DNA of 64,000 nucleotides from Fistularia commersonii (taxonomy: Eukaryota > Chordata > Actinopteri > Syngnathiformes > Fistulariidae). Position numbers and translations under genes: made by a program. Shown one piece after another: positions 41,601-54,939 of the stretch. The notes under the pieces were generated by a model, which searched no databases, had not been told where the DNA came from, and worked only from the letters and a program-made list of their open reading frames with translations. Where the stretch lies: the NCBI GenBank assembly GCA_037954325.1, contig JBBMNZ010000009.1, positions 9,592,001-9,656,000 on the forward strand. Reading direction: 5' to 3'. The first letter of the stretch is position 1; every line of letters begins with the position of its first letter.

Positions 41601-44600
41601 GCCTTTTGGATGATGACGTTATCACTAATGCACCACATGTGAACCAGTAACTGGATAAATATTTATAGAAATGTTCTTTTTAGGACAAATTGGGGATAAT
41701 TGGATACAATTGTTAAATATCTATATTGGAAGATATTTTACTACAATTTTGTTGATAACAAATCCATATTTAAGATTTGAATTAATTTCTTTCTAAATAT
41801 TTATTCAAACGCTTTAATCTTCTTTTCAAGCCACTCAGAAAGTTCTTCCTTTTCTTGAAAACAAGTAATAAGCAACTTCAGTGAATGAACTCAAAGTATG
41901 TTTTTGTAATATGTAAATGTTTAAAACCTCACGAGAGAAATATTTGAGTAATGAGAACTTTTATGCTGCATCTTGTAAACAAGAGTGAGTCATTCTGGCA
42001 TGGGAACAGATTGCTTTTTTCGTGATCTGAAATGTGTCTCAACAGTTATTTCTAGTAGATGCTGCATCTGATTCTGAGGCTGCGAATATGTCATGTGTCC
42101 AGATGCCCTCTTAATAATGGCGTGCAGCTGGAACCCCCTGGCTAAGTCATTGGACTGGTATCCTGTGCAGTGCCGTGCCGTGCCTCAAGTCGGGGCCTCT
42201 CGGCCTCCAAGCCCTGGCTCATTGCGGGAGACGGCTGCTCCTCACGACGCAGACCCAGCCTTGCCTGAGTTAGGGACGCGTGGAAAATGCAGCCCCAGTT
42301 CTCGCACCTGCAGGAGTGTGCAGGGGCTCCGCAGTTCATTAGACATCAAAAAGCTATCTTGGTGCCGAAAGGTATAAAGATAGATGGTGGAACTGATGAG
42401 ACGAAAAAAAGCAAAATTATATCAATAATTTAAATGGCCCAAAAAAATCCCTTTATGTTAAAACATAAGAAACAGCCAGAAGCTTCAGGTGAATGACCTA
42501 AACCTATAAGTGTGTAATATTCTATACATTTTTTGTGTATGATTTTGGCAAAAAAGTAAAATGAATAAACCAATGTTCAGTACAATATGGATCTAATTCT
42601 GATTCAAGTTTCAACTTCCCATTTATAGTAAATATTAAAAAAGTCTCTTTTTGACATGAGGATTCTCTTAAACGCCCATGCAAATGAAGACTTTTATTGT
42701 TTATATCAAAATTTGTTTTTTGCTTTCATTAAGCATGAATATGGCGCCCCCCTTTGCATTAGAATGGACACAAACCAGGGCTGATTTTTTTTGATTGTGC
42801 ATATAATAATGCATAATAAAAAATAATCTTATATCTTTTTGGTTATTTCTTTTCCCAATTTTCACAAAATGTAATCTAAAATTATTTTATTTTGAAAGGC
42901 TAACCTTAACTTCCTGTTCAGAACCATCTGTTAAACAAGCAACATGCATTGGTGATTTCTTTTCTTCTGATTGTTTTTTTTTTTCATTTCAGTCAGATCA
43001 GAATTTTAATAAGAACATCAGAAAATTAAAAAGAAATGTTGTTTTGAGTTTTCCACAGAAAACCTCATCACATTCGCTGTGCTAAAAGCCACAAATATTT
43101 TTGATCGTGGGAAGCCACAGGTATGAAATCTTGCTAAACAAAGATGAATATCAAATATTTGATATTAAACCAAATATTTATCGAGTGGTGCAGGGGAATT
43201 TAGAAAAGGGAAGAAATAGCACAATGAAGCACGCTTTCCCAACAAACGCAGGCAACCATCATCATGCAAACATACAGCAGAAGCAATAAACAATTAAAGT
43301 GAAAAAAATTGCAAAACATTCATTACATCCACAGCGCTTCCAAATGATTTAGAATAGACTCAGTAAGATAATGTTATCGGTGTTTTTTGTTTCTGATGGA
43401 TTTAAGATATCACATCGGTTGATGGATTTCTGTTTTTAGCTGAAATTTCATTTCTGGGGGTTTATATCATCATTTAATAACAAAAATTCAGTACGTCCCA
43501 GCAAAGTGTCAAAACATAAGAAAGAAGTATGAGATTGGTGAGAAGCTGCGCTTTCATCGCGAAACGCAGCTGCTTGGACCGACGTTTGCGTGGGGCGGCC
43601 GGGAGGGAGGTGAGGTCATTCTTCTCGGGCTACTGGAAAGTCAGCTGGGGCCGGTTTGTTGAGTAAATATGTCTCCCTTTGCTTAAACAACACGGCCCCC
43701 TCAACGCAGAAAAACAAATGCAATGTCGTACTTCAGGAAGAATCAGTCAAAAAAGGAGCTGATGGAATCGTGGGAGTCCATGTTCAAGGAATGCAGGCAG
43801 AGATAGAGGCCGCAAACCGCTGAACCACCCGGAAGGGGGCAGAGGGGATTCCGACACCACACGAGTAAAGTCCCTCCAAATCTCTCTTTGTGGAAAGAGA
43901 TCATAAGAAGCGAAAAGGTCTTGTCCTGATAAGTCCGCTCATCTGTCAGAGGGCTGCGTGACAGGGAAATAAAATCCTTTCCCTCTGGGGGGCATTCATG
44001 CCAACCCTTCAACCTCTAATCCTCAGGGGAAAAGACACTGAAATCATATATTCCACTTCTCACTTAAAAAGATGAACAAATCATCTATATATCTATAATT
44101 ACTCTATAAAAAATAATTTGTTCGTAATAGTTTATAATTTAAGCAAAAACTATAGATGCCGGGTCGCTTGGCATCAGATATTTAATGGACAATTAGAAAC
44201 ACATCTAGATTTAAATCATCTCGATTCTAATGCATGGAGTTTTTGTTTTCCAAGTAAGCCGCTTGCTTTTTCCTCTGACCGTTACTCTATTTTCTGTTTT
44301 AGCAGTTTCAGTAAAAGGAATAGTTTAACATTTATTAGCTTCCATGTGAATTCCACCATTGTTTGACGCCTACAAGGGCTTTGGCGGTGAGCTTGGCGCT
44401 ACAACCACACAATCATGCAAGCGCACAAGTACAGAAGCTCCCAACACTTTCACTCGATACCACGTTGAACAGATGCTGAATTGCAAATCGAAGTTTCCTT
44501 ATGTTTGTGGGGGACGGCGGAAGAAACCAGACCATCTGAAGGAAGACAACGATCTTCACCCCTAGACCAAAGCAGGCAATTTTAAACTACTTTCAACAAC

Positions 44601-46315
44601 ATACGAGGACGTGCCAATATTTTCTCCCACATTATAAACCACATCCTGTAACACCGGCAGCTACTTAAAAGTTATAATAGTTAAACTGTAAAACAGAAGG
44701 AAGGTCAGCTCTTACCAAATGCATTGTACACCATTGAATCCACTGACTCCGCAGTCAAAGAGCGATAAAAAGTGATACAGAGCAGAAGGTGCTGGAGTCC
44801 AAATCCTTTTGATGTTTGTTTGTTCTTTTAAATACGAGAATTGATGGCTAATAAACAGTTCAAATTTAACTGACTCAATATATTTCTGATTGAACTTTTG
44901 TTGCCATTCTCAGTGACCAACGAAAGCTGATATGTTTATGGGTCATCTGCCTCCCTGCAGGAAGTATCTCAAACAAAGGAGCCACAAATCAATACTGGTA
45001 ATAATCCATCAACTGAGCAAAACAGGTCAGCGCTTCCAGACACAGGGAGATTAACTGCTGCGTGCAGCAGCAACCGCCAACTCTAGGACGGACGCCGTAT
45101 GAATATTATCCTGAGTTTTATTGGGATCTATTCCCTGCTTTTACTCAATAATAGAAGAAGGTGACGCCCCTCTGTTGCAGTTTTGAAATGGCAATAAAAA
45201 AAACTTTTGCCCCAGGTTTCACAAGTGCGTTTTTATGAGCTCGGCCTTGGGTATCCAAGGGAATATCTGTTTTGGAAAGATCATTATCCTCTGATGGGAT
45301 TCAATAACTGAGCGCACAAAATGAATGCAAAAATTATGCAGGGATAGTGAAAGTGAAAAAAAACAAAAACATATTGAAATACGGGTCCACTAATCCACAC
45401 CAAATGTATGACTTCTTCTAATGTGGCCACAGACAGGTTTCCATGGTAATATTTGTGAACTCCTTTCCACTTCTGGTCTGCAGGAATCTTATAAATCTAT
45501 CTTAAAAAGAGGTAGGAAAAAAAACACTTTTCCATGACTTCATGGGCCTGTTTGCAATGGCTTAATAACTTAGGAGCAGAAAATTGTGAACGGCAGATAG
45601 AGATAAGGTTTGATGATGATGGTAGCTAGGCAACCAGTGAAAATTCCCTTGGAGCCTGTTTTTTTTTTTTCTCTGTCTTGATTTGAGTTTGGAGATGGTG
45701 GGGAAAGTTGATTTTCCTCCCTTGCGGAATCACAAAATAGCCTCGGCTCCAGCAGTTTCATTTAATTTTCCTTTCGGGGACACTGGTGGTGCAGAATGGG
45801 ACACCACAATTTTGGGGGATTTTTTGGTTATTTCTTTCACGTTTAGCAAAAAGAAAGAAAGAAAAATTTTCCCAAAGCTAACCAGCTTCAAGCATGTGTG
45901 ACCATGAATAGTAACACAAGGAAAAACTCATTTCTAGGTTAAGAGTGAAAAAAAATCTGAATTTGGTATTATAGTGATATTACCCCGCATATTGAGGCAA
46001 GTTTAATTTTGTCAGCTTGAACCTGAATGCCCCCTTGACTCAGACTCCCAGCAGCTTCTTTTATCCCTAATTAAACAATTCCTCTTTCATCAAACTGAGG
46101 GGTAAAACCCTCCAAGAGCACAAACATACAATAAGAAAGTGGAAGCATGTGATGTTTGGACAGACGTCTGATATTGGGCATCAAGTGTCGCTTTCCGAAC
46201 CAATGCTCGGGCATCATTCAGCTTTTCTGCTTTCACTTTCACTCGGAGCACTCCTTCTGGCACCAACACTCACGATGCATGAATAATAATATCCTAGCAT
46301 TGCAGGAAAACTCAT
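38640..46315. other. Intergenic DNA, no gene seen
   Basis: 7.7 kb of mostly AT-rich DNA. Small open frames here (for example 41042-41290 and 42093-42377) have no recognisable domain. A slightly GC-rich patch lies at 43540-43640. I see no RNA gene or clear mobile element. Confidence 0.65.
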
Positions 46316-46319
46316 TTAG

Positions 46320-46648
46320 TAATTCATTATCGATAGCACTTATCCAGCACTTGGGGTTGCAGGGGTGCTGGAGCCTATCCCTGCTCTCATTGGCCAGAGG
46401 CGGGGTTCAGTCGCCAGTCCGTCACAGAGCCGCATGTAGAGACATACAACCATGCACCCTGTCATTCAGGTCCAATGAACCTCCTGCATGTGTTTGCACA
46501 GTGGGAGGAAACCGGAGAACCCAGACAAAACCCGAACAGACACGAAGAAAACATGGAGGCTCCACATAGAAAGGCTCCCCTGTCGGAATCCAACCAGGGA
46601 CCTTCTTGCTGTGAGGTGGAAGCATTGACCACCGTGCCACCCTTGCAA
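46320..46648 (-). mobile_element. SINE-like composite repeat, minus orientation
   Basis: The right part (46475-46648) holds GACCTTCTTGCTGTGAGG beside AATCCAACCAGGG, the complement of a tRNA-like head. The left part contains TTGCAGGGGTGCTGGAGCCT and GTGGGAGGAAACCGGAGAAC. Together these form a repeat very common in fish genomes, here with the head at the right end. Confidence 0.65.
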
Positions 46649-46659
46649 TTTCTCATTTT

Positions 46660-48740
46660 TTTTCCTATCACAGGACCAGCAGTGCTGCAACTGCTCTGCT
46701 GCAACATAATATACACAGCACAATGAGAGCACCGCCACGCACAATTGAAATTTTCCTTCAAAACTGAAAGACAGACTGATTAATCTAGAAAAAACAGATG
46801 AGATGCAGAGTAGTGGAAAACTCATGAGTGACTGAGTAGGTCGATCCTGCCTGTCGCTGACGTCAGCTCATCATGGTGGCAGAGAGAGAGAGAAACCTTA
46901 AACCGGGCTTCTGCACACTGGGATTACCTCCACATATTCTTTCCTCATTGTTTGTCTCTTAGTCACATTTGTTTTGAACTTCTGACATTGTAATAACATA
47001 TGCATTATGGGAATGCCACATTTCACACATTACTGGATGCACAACAGTCAAACATCTATTTTAACTTATGCCCCTAACTAAAATCAGACCAAGAACTTGG
47101 AAATATCATCTTAGTAAATTATTAATATTTTATTTATTTATTTAATGTAAAATTAAAAATAGTTGCGTTAATATATGTGAAAATTAGATAATAGTTTTCC
47201 AAATAAGACAAAGGAAACTCTAAGCAGCCGTGACAACAATGCTCTTCATACTCTGAATCCAAGAAGTAGATTTATTTTTCTTTTTGTGTTCTTTTCTCTT
47301 CTACCGCTTTAAATATTTTGTTTCCATGGAAACCCCTGACACTATCAGTATAAATGTTTTTTACAAGAGACCACAAACCCTTGTGTTTTTGGCAAATCTA
47401 TAAACTTTTCTTTAAACAATATCAGTGCTTCCTGTCTTGGATGACTATAATAATATTGGACCTGATGAGACTGCACTCAAAAAGCGGTCTCTTAGTCTTC
47501 GAATTCTTTCTTTTTTCCATTATTGGATGCCAGCAGTAGCGGAGAATCTTCACAGAGACTCCCCATAAAACTTGTCGTTCTTATTATATTGTTTCTAATT
47601 TATAACCTATAATTAACACCTTTGAGTGACACAAAGCAATATTATTCTACTAGTGCGAATATTGAAAGGAAGTGACGTCCTCTCAGTTTTTTGGGAAGAA
47701 ATATAAATCCTGATCGACACTGTCCTGCGTGAAACTGTCCCTAGGGTCACAAGTATTTATTTATTTTTTTGTATTCATAAACCCACTATCAGAGCTCGGC
47801 CTTTCTGAATGTCCTTCACTGACAGTGTGACAGCTATAAGTAAAAGCTCAGAGGATAAACAATGTTGTCTTTTTGAAAAGAGGCAGCTGGAATCTGGAAT
47901 CCAGATACAGAACACCAAATGTATCGGTATAACACAGAACACGTTTGCTCGCTGCAGCTCCGAGGTTGCCTCTATATTTCTTTCTGGATCAAGAAAAATA
48001 CACCGCAAACCTCCCAATGGCTACAGCTATGTGGAATACTCTGATGAAGATTATAAAGTTGTCTGAATAAAAAAAATAAATAATCTATTTAAAATCTAAA
48101 AATATCTCTTCTTGGTGTAGAATCACCAGTGTCAGAGCTGGTATTCTCCAAACTCACTGCTGTGTCCCAACTATTTAGCTTTATTTGTTATTTTAAGCTT
48201 ATTTTTTAAGTCTGGAAAATATCTGCGATATATCTTCTGTATATTTCCTTTTGGTTCACATAAATTCAAAAAAATTTAATATATTGCATATAGAGTTTGA
48301 AATACTTATGTTTCACTATACTCACAGCAGAAACCTGGTGCAGCTATATCTAAAAAACGGCCGACATCCCATCGACGACAACAACACCGACTGACTGCAA
48401 CAGCAAGCAGAGATGAGACCTGATCTTTTGTATGAAAACAGAAGATTTGTGGATATAAACTTGCACATTGAATACACACACACACAGACAGACACATACA
48501 CACACGGTTTCAAACATCCATATATATATATATTCACATACATATACACCCACACTATATATCACGCCACAGTGGTTCCCTGCATACAGACAGAGGGTGT
48601 GAGAGCTGTCTGCATCCTGTTTTTTAATTACATATTGACTGGACCCGAGGGACTGACCTGATTTCCCACCACGGAGAGACATTGGCTGCGCCCAAGAAGC
48701 TGCGATGGTGTCGCCTGTGAAACTGAATGGAAGCGGCCAA
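46660..48740. other. Intergenic DNA, no gene seen
   Basis: AT-rich; an AC/AT microsatellite lies near 48474-48560. Nothing else recognisable. Confidence 0.65.
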
Positions 48741-48749
48741 GCTCAGTAT

Positions 48750-50700
48750 TCATCTTTACCTGAGATCACCTGAAAGGGGTCCTTCAAAAGTCGGGCTCAG
48801 GAAGGAAATGAGACGGGCCATCAAAGACAGTTTTGTCAGGATGTTAAAACACCATATCCCACTTAAAAAGGCACTTGGAAGGACAGGCTTGACCTGGGAC
48901 ACGTGGAAGGTCGAGTGAGGGCACAGGCTGATCGCAGAGGGCCTGATCTGCCTCAAATGGTCAGATGAATCTAGGGGCCAACTGCCGGGAGGTGGATTTC
49001 AAGGGAAGAGCGAAGAGATCCAGACCTTTTGCCCTGGCGAAGAGACAGGCGCAGGATTCCCCCTCGGGTCAGCAAAGTGGCAGTTTTGCTCTAAGGTGCA
49101 CTGCAGTGGGACCAGCGGACATGACACACCTGCGGCGACAGATGTGGTGTTGGACCGAAGTGGCGGCGAAGTGGTTGGTAACCCAGGGAGGCCTCAAGAG
49201 GGGTTGATGTGACAAAGTTGACGGCAATATTTGAATATTTGACCAGAATCTCTTTGGAATAGTCAGAAGTTGAAGGAGTCCTGCGGGTGACAGGTGGGGG
49301 GGCCGGACATGCAAGAAAGTAGGGGAAAGCAAACTGACCAATGAGATTGAAGAGAGTTAAGACACTTGGCCGACTGTTGGTAAGCTACGTTTTTGTGATC
49401 AGTCCAGATTTGCAACAAATACTCAGCACCCTCCAACCAATGTCGCCACTTCTCCAAAGCAAGCTTGATGGCAAGAAGTTCCCGATTCCCCACATTGTAG
49501 TTCCTCTCAGTTGGGGATAACCTGCGGGAGTAAAAGGCACAAGGGTGATGCTTTCAATCAGAGTCTGAGCATTGGGAAAGGACTGCACCAACCGCCGTTT
49601 CAGAGGAGTCAACCTCAAGCACAAAATTGTTTGCGTGGATGGGCTGCATGAGCCTCTGCGACAGGTCCAGGAAGCCTGAGTTGGCTTCAGAAGTCCACGA
49701 GAAGGTGGTCTTGGAGGAGGTGAGGGCAGTCAGTGGAAAAGCTGTTTGGCTGTAATTCCGTATGAAGCGGCAGTAGAAATGAGTAAACCCTAGGAACCTC
49801 TGGAGTTGTTTACGTGTTCGTGGAATTGGCCAGTCTAAGACTACTTTCATTTTCGCTGGGTCTGTGCAAAGCTGTCCGCCCTATAGGATGCAACTGTGAA
49901 AGGCGGTTGAGGGAACGAGAAACTCACATTTCTCTGCCTTGGCATAGAGGCTGTTCTCCAGCAGTCGCTGCAGGACCATTCGTACATGCTGCCGGTGGTC
50001 CAAGAGGGACTTTGAAAAAATGAGAATGTCATCCAGATAGACAAACAAGAAGTCATGCGGTACATCGTTAATCAGGGCTTGAAACACAGCTTGGGCATTC
50101 CAAAGGGCATGACCAGGTATTTGAAGGGCCCAATGCGAGTCTTAAAGGCGATCTTCCATTCGTCTCCCTGGCGGATTGAACGAGATGTTAGATGTTGCGG
50201 AGGTCGAGCTTGAAAAAAACAGTTGCACCTTGAGTGGGTTCGAAGGCTGATGACAAGAGGGGTAAGGGAAACTAATTCTTGATGGCAGTCTGATTCAGTC
50301 CTCTGTACTCAACACAAGGCCGGAGCGAGCCGTCCTTACCAACAAAGACAGGCGGATCCAACCAACCTGCATTGGCGCTGGACCCGGAGTGGTGGACCTG
50401 TGAATTTATCCTTCAAGGAGTCATTGAGGGAGTGAAAAGAGTCCAACTAGATGCAACAGCAAATGCCCTAAACTAAACGCCAAAGTCAGAAACAGTTGTG
50501 TGAGCATTCTGAGTTTCCGGGATTTAGCCGTGTGGTTGGGATCCTGGCTGAAGAACTTCTAAAAGATTTTCCTGAAGGTGCAACCAAAGCAGGATGGGTC
50601 CTGGAACCGGGCCTCGGCCCATCTAGGGGTCTTGCCGGAAAGGAGGCCCAGGACAAACTAGATATTGGTGTTGTCATGGGGGATGCAATGTGGGGAACAG
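48750..50700 (-). mobile_element. Decayed Ty3/Gypsy LTR retrotransposon body
   Basis: Fragments lie in the expected gag-pol order on the minus strand. A gag-like piece (about 50530-50670) contains GLLSGKTPRWAEARFQ. A reverse-transcriptase piece with the YLDDILIFSKS catalytic motif is at 49881-50087. A downstream RT/RNase H piece is at 49260-49850 (QRFLGFTHFYCRFIRNYS, ELLAIKLALEKWRHWLEGAE). An integrase C-terminal piece is at about 48870-48950 (FHVSQVKPVLPSAF). Frameshifts, stops and deletions separate them, the protease is not visible, and about 2 kb remains of an element normally 4-5 kb or more, so it is not functional. Confidence 0.85.
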
Positions 50701-50749
50701 TTAAAGGCCAGGTTGCACTGTAGAAGAAATCCCCCACAATGGCCTACCT

Positions 50750-53700
50750 CTCCCGAGAATTTCTCTGGCATGGATGAGCTAACATCTCTAAATTTGTTCC
50801 TCAACTGTGACCCCTAGAACCATCTTGTATTGATGAGACACAAAAGCAGGTTGAGTGAAAATAAACAAAATCATGTTTTGATTTCTTTATTTGTTTCGCT
50901 GAGTTCATCTCATAAAAAGTAGTGACAGTGTTGGAGGAGGGGTGGGAGCTCAATCCTATTCAAAGATAGCTGTTTGGTTTATCAACAAACTAAAATAACA
51001 AAAGGGCTTATGTATCGGTTTATTCATGCTATTTAAAGTCAAGCCACAGCTTATTTGGAAGAAGCTCAAGGCAGTAAAAACGTGAATCTGGGACATGGAA
51101 AAGTGAAAACTGTCTCAAGTCGTGAGTCTGGAAGCCATTTTCTAATTCAGTCACTCCACCAGATGAGCTGTGACCATAAAATATTTGGTTATAAAGTGTT
51201 CCAAAGAGCGAAGGCGTGATGACCAATGAATTTCATAACAGTACATACGTTTCCACAAGTATGTACAATTATCAGCATCAGCTTTGGAACAGCAGGAAGT
51301 GTGAATGGTAGAATATCTGTCTATTAACCACTGTTTAGCCCTCCTCAATCCTTTTTTGGCTTTTTCACTGCTCCCATGTCCTACGCCAGGGATCTTGGGA
51401 TACGACTCCCACAAATATGGCGACCAAACAAACAGAGAAACTGCAGGCCTCCCTTCTAATCCCCTTGGCCTCCGACCAACAAACACCGGGGATCCAGGAT
51501 GCCAGGATGATGATGGGTTTCATTAAAGCAGGTCTTTATTCTCAAGAGGACAAGGGCAGCTTACGTCAGCCCCGACAGCAGAAATAAATGTTTACATTCA
51601 AAGGATATATAATACTCTCAGACAGTAAAAGAGTAGAGAATATAAGTTGAACGAGACTGCTGCTTCCTCGACATCACGTCATCACCTCTATGAAACATCT
51701 ATTAACGTTGAAGCCAACAAAGGACCAAGTCCATGTTGTCAACAGTGCTCAACAGTCCGCTGCTCCGCCATTCCATTTAAATGATAAGCAGTGATACCAA
51801 ACAGGGCCCAGGTGCTCCAGAAACCCAGAGGTGGAGCAGAAGCACAACCCACATTAGGCCTTGCTCTGAGGATTTCAAATGTAAAGCTAAGGTCTAGCAT
51901 ACTTTAACAAGGCTTGATTCAATCGCACAGAGACAAGATGTCAAAGAGGCAGTGACACTATCAAAATAAAATAGTACATAATATCAAAATATTGCAACGA
52001 AGGAATCCCCAAAGTACGTTTTTAGACTACAATATAAGGGTCTGAGTTTGTGGAAAAGTTTTCAGTGCCAACACCAACAGCAAAAGTGTTGTTGGGTAAT
52101 ATCACTGCTTTGAAGGACAAGCCTCCACCTTTTTTACATCACCAGTTTCGTTATTTTCTCCTAAACACAGTAAAAACTAGCAGGATTTTCAATGTCCTGA
52201 GGTCCCTTTTCCGTGAGTATAGATCAATGCCAGTTTTCCAATTGAGTTTTCTCTCTGCTGTTTTCAGCAGCACATCTTAGTAGATGTGCACAGTAGATGA
52301 ATCTCATCTCATGTTTCCTGTCAGCGAACAATCAGACGTTGCCTCAACGCGACAAGAGGATGGGACAATCAAAGGATAGAAAAGCCACCGCAGGCCAATT
52401 AGAAAAGTGTAATTATCAAGATAAAATGCTAAAAAATTAGTAATTACATGATTTTTTATTTAGCTTTTGTGATACTCAAGAGTAACATGGCTCACGATGC
52501 TTCTCAGGACCTGCTTTCAACCGACCCAAAGAAGAAAAGGACAAAGGAAGGTCAGGTGTTTGGAGAAGAGGGGTGACAGATTATCTTCTTGAGTGGTGCA
52601 TCTGAGAGCACCGTAGCAGCGCAGGAACCATCCGAGCCAAACAACAGTCTGCTTCTGTCAACAGAAAGTGCAGCCCTGTAGCATCTCTGCAGACAGTCAT
52701 TCGGCACCACTCCGAGCCAACAGAAGCCGCGTGAGTCCAAGCGCGGGAGTGTGTCATCTATTCCGCCGGGCAGTAGCTTACTTAAGCACTGGACAGGGAA
52801 TGCAAATGTTTATCCAACGTCTGGCTCACTGCCGAAGCCCCTTCACATCTGCCTCTCAGAGGCGGATGCTTAGGTTGTTCTGAGGTGTTAATTTGAGGAA
52901 TTATAAAAACATGATGTGGCAATGTCCTGTTCACCATCTCGATTTTCAACCAAAGCATTTATGGTGCCTGCGAGACCTTCAAAAGGGCAAAGTCGATCCC
53001 TGTGGCATGAAGGTTAACCCTCCCAAGTGTTCCAACGTCCCAAACAGAAAACAGGCAAATGGTTTTTTTATCATCTGCTCGCCGGGAGCATTAAAAATAA
53101 ACAAAGATTATTCTTGATTAGGACAGATGTCTCCCAAACAGACAAGGCAAGCACAACAACAAAATTATTGTTAAATTGTTTTTCGATTTAACTAAACCTA
53201 TTGTATCATCAAGGGGGAAAAATAAGTTTCATGCCAATCAAATTGCCATGTTCTGATTTACCAAAGTCAGAGTAATGACATCAGCGCCACTCTGTGGTGT
53301 TTTTTTTTTGCAAAAATATCACAGATCTCGAAAATTAGTTAAGATGTTCAATGTTCACAAGGCGGCAAACCAAAATTGGATCGGCCAATAGCACACAAGG
53401 GTTACAACGGATGATGTGAACAACTTTAATTTAACTTTCATCTTTAAACCTCTCAAATCCTTCGATTTCTCTCTTTTCTTTGAGTCAGAGGGCGGCTTCA
53501 TGTTCTTAAATTAAACGGAAATTAGATTTGATTTAATTGGGCTGGTGCGGCTTCAGGGAAAACATTTCTTCTTGAAGTCCTGGGCAAAGTGTTTCATAAT
53601 TTTTGCACTTTTTGGCAACACAAACTTTCAGAAGTTAAAAGTAACTGCTGTGACACCAAACCCCCCTGGGAGGATCTGACTGCCCAGCAGTGCAGAGTCT

Positions 53701-54930
53701 GCAGCAGCGGCACCCGGGGGAAAACGTGTTTGTGACAGAACCCTCACTTTGCCATCCTGAACTGACCTCGAAGAAAAAAAAAAAGCAAACACACCTGAAG
53801 GTTTCCACAAGGCAGATTCGCTGCAGGGGACGGGGCTACTGCCATCTTCATCTGCAATTCAAGAACACCACTCATTTTGATTATGTTTATAACTGATTTA
53901 TAATAGCTGATTATTGATTAAATACCTTCTACAGCTTCTTTGTGTTCACTGAAGAGAAGTAGGTCTGTTAAGAAATCCATACCTGGTGAGTGAATTGAAT
54001 TGCAGTACAACCTTGACTAAACACATCATCATAACTCAAATGATCATGAAGTCTACATGTTGTAATAATAGGTAGTATAATAGATAATAATACAAGTTAT
54101 GACAATATTGGTTTCTTTCTGAGTAAAATGCATCACAGAAAAACTTTGGAATTAGCACACTGCTTCTACCATATAGCCTTGAAGAGGGTCATCCGGGTTT
54201 GGCGTGCGGTCACTCAATTAAATTTCTGAAGGTATCCTAACTATTGTTGCTGGATGTTTTATTTTTAATTTGAAGTCATAGTTTGTATAGCTTTGATATT
54301 ACGTCAGAAACCCAAAGAACTGACGTGAGTTGTTCATCAGTTGATCAATAGTGCCCTCTAGTGAGCGGTAACTGTATTTTTATTTATTTTTTTATTCATT
54401 TTTATTACTATTCATTTCATTTTATTTCTTAGTGTTGGCCAGAAATCCGCAAGTCTTAGATCAAATTCACTGATGCCATAGATTTCTATTTGTGATGGTG
54501 TTACAAGTTACAGATCACTCCAGCGATTAGCCAGATTAGCCACACAGAGATGCTGTGGCCAAAAGAATCTCTTTGGAACACACAAGATGGCCACCATCAG
54601 AAGACCACTTCACAAAGATGAAAGATGTGTTCAAAGCTGGAGGGACTTTGTAAGCAGCACTGCCAGTCTACCAGGCTGGAAATATTCAAAAAAAGATAAC
54701 TTTACCTACGTCAAACAAGACACAAAAAGGGAGAGGGGCATTAAAACAAAATAATTACACCAGACATTAAAAGCAAATCTATACGTTAGTTCATCTGTGA
54801 ATGGGGAGGGATATTGGAAAGGTGTATTGTTTTATTGTGAAAATGCATTTTCTGGATTAAACTAAATACATTTAAAGCAACTGCTCTAAAAGAAAAGAAA
54901 GTTAGGCTAAGTGATAAGCAGATATCAACA
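50750..54930. other. Intergenic DNA, no gene recognised
   Basis: Includes an unexplained 111-codon minus-strand open frame (51151-51486, see findings) and a TTTATT (minus AATAAA) near 51535. The remainder is anonymous AT-rich DNA. A long terminal repeat belonging to the nearby Gypsy remnant could lie here, but I cannot define its ends. Confidence 0.55.
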
Positions 54931-54933
54931 CAT

Positions 54934-54939
54934 TTTATT
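54934..54939 (-). terminator. Candidate poly(A) signal of traf2
   Basis: TTTATT on the plus strand is AATAAA on the minus strand. Scanning from the traf2 stop codon down to this point I found no earlier AATAAA or ATTAAA. If used, the 3' UTR would be about 2.6 kb. Confidence 0.4.

Noticed and set aside
42093..42377. 94-codon plus-strand open frame as a small gene
   Set aside because: No recognisable domain, no evident splice partners and composition consistent with a chance frame.
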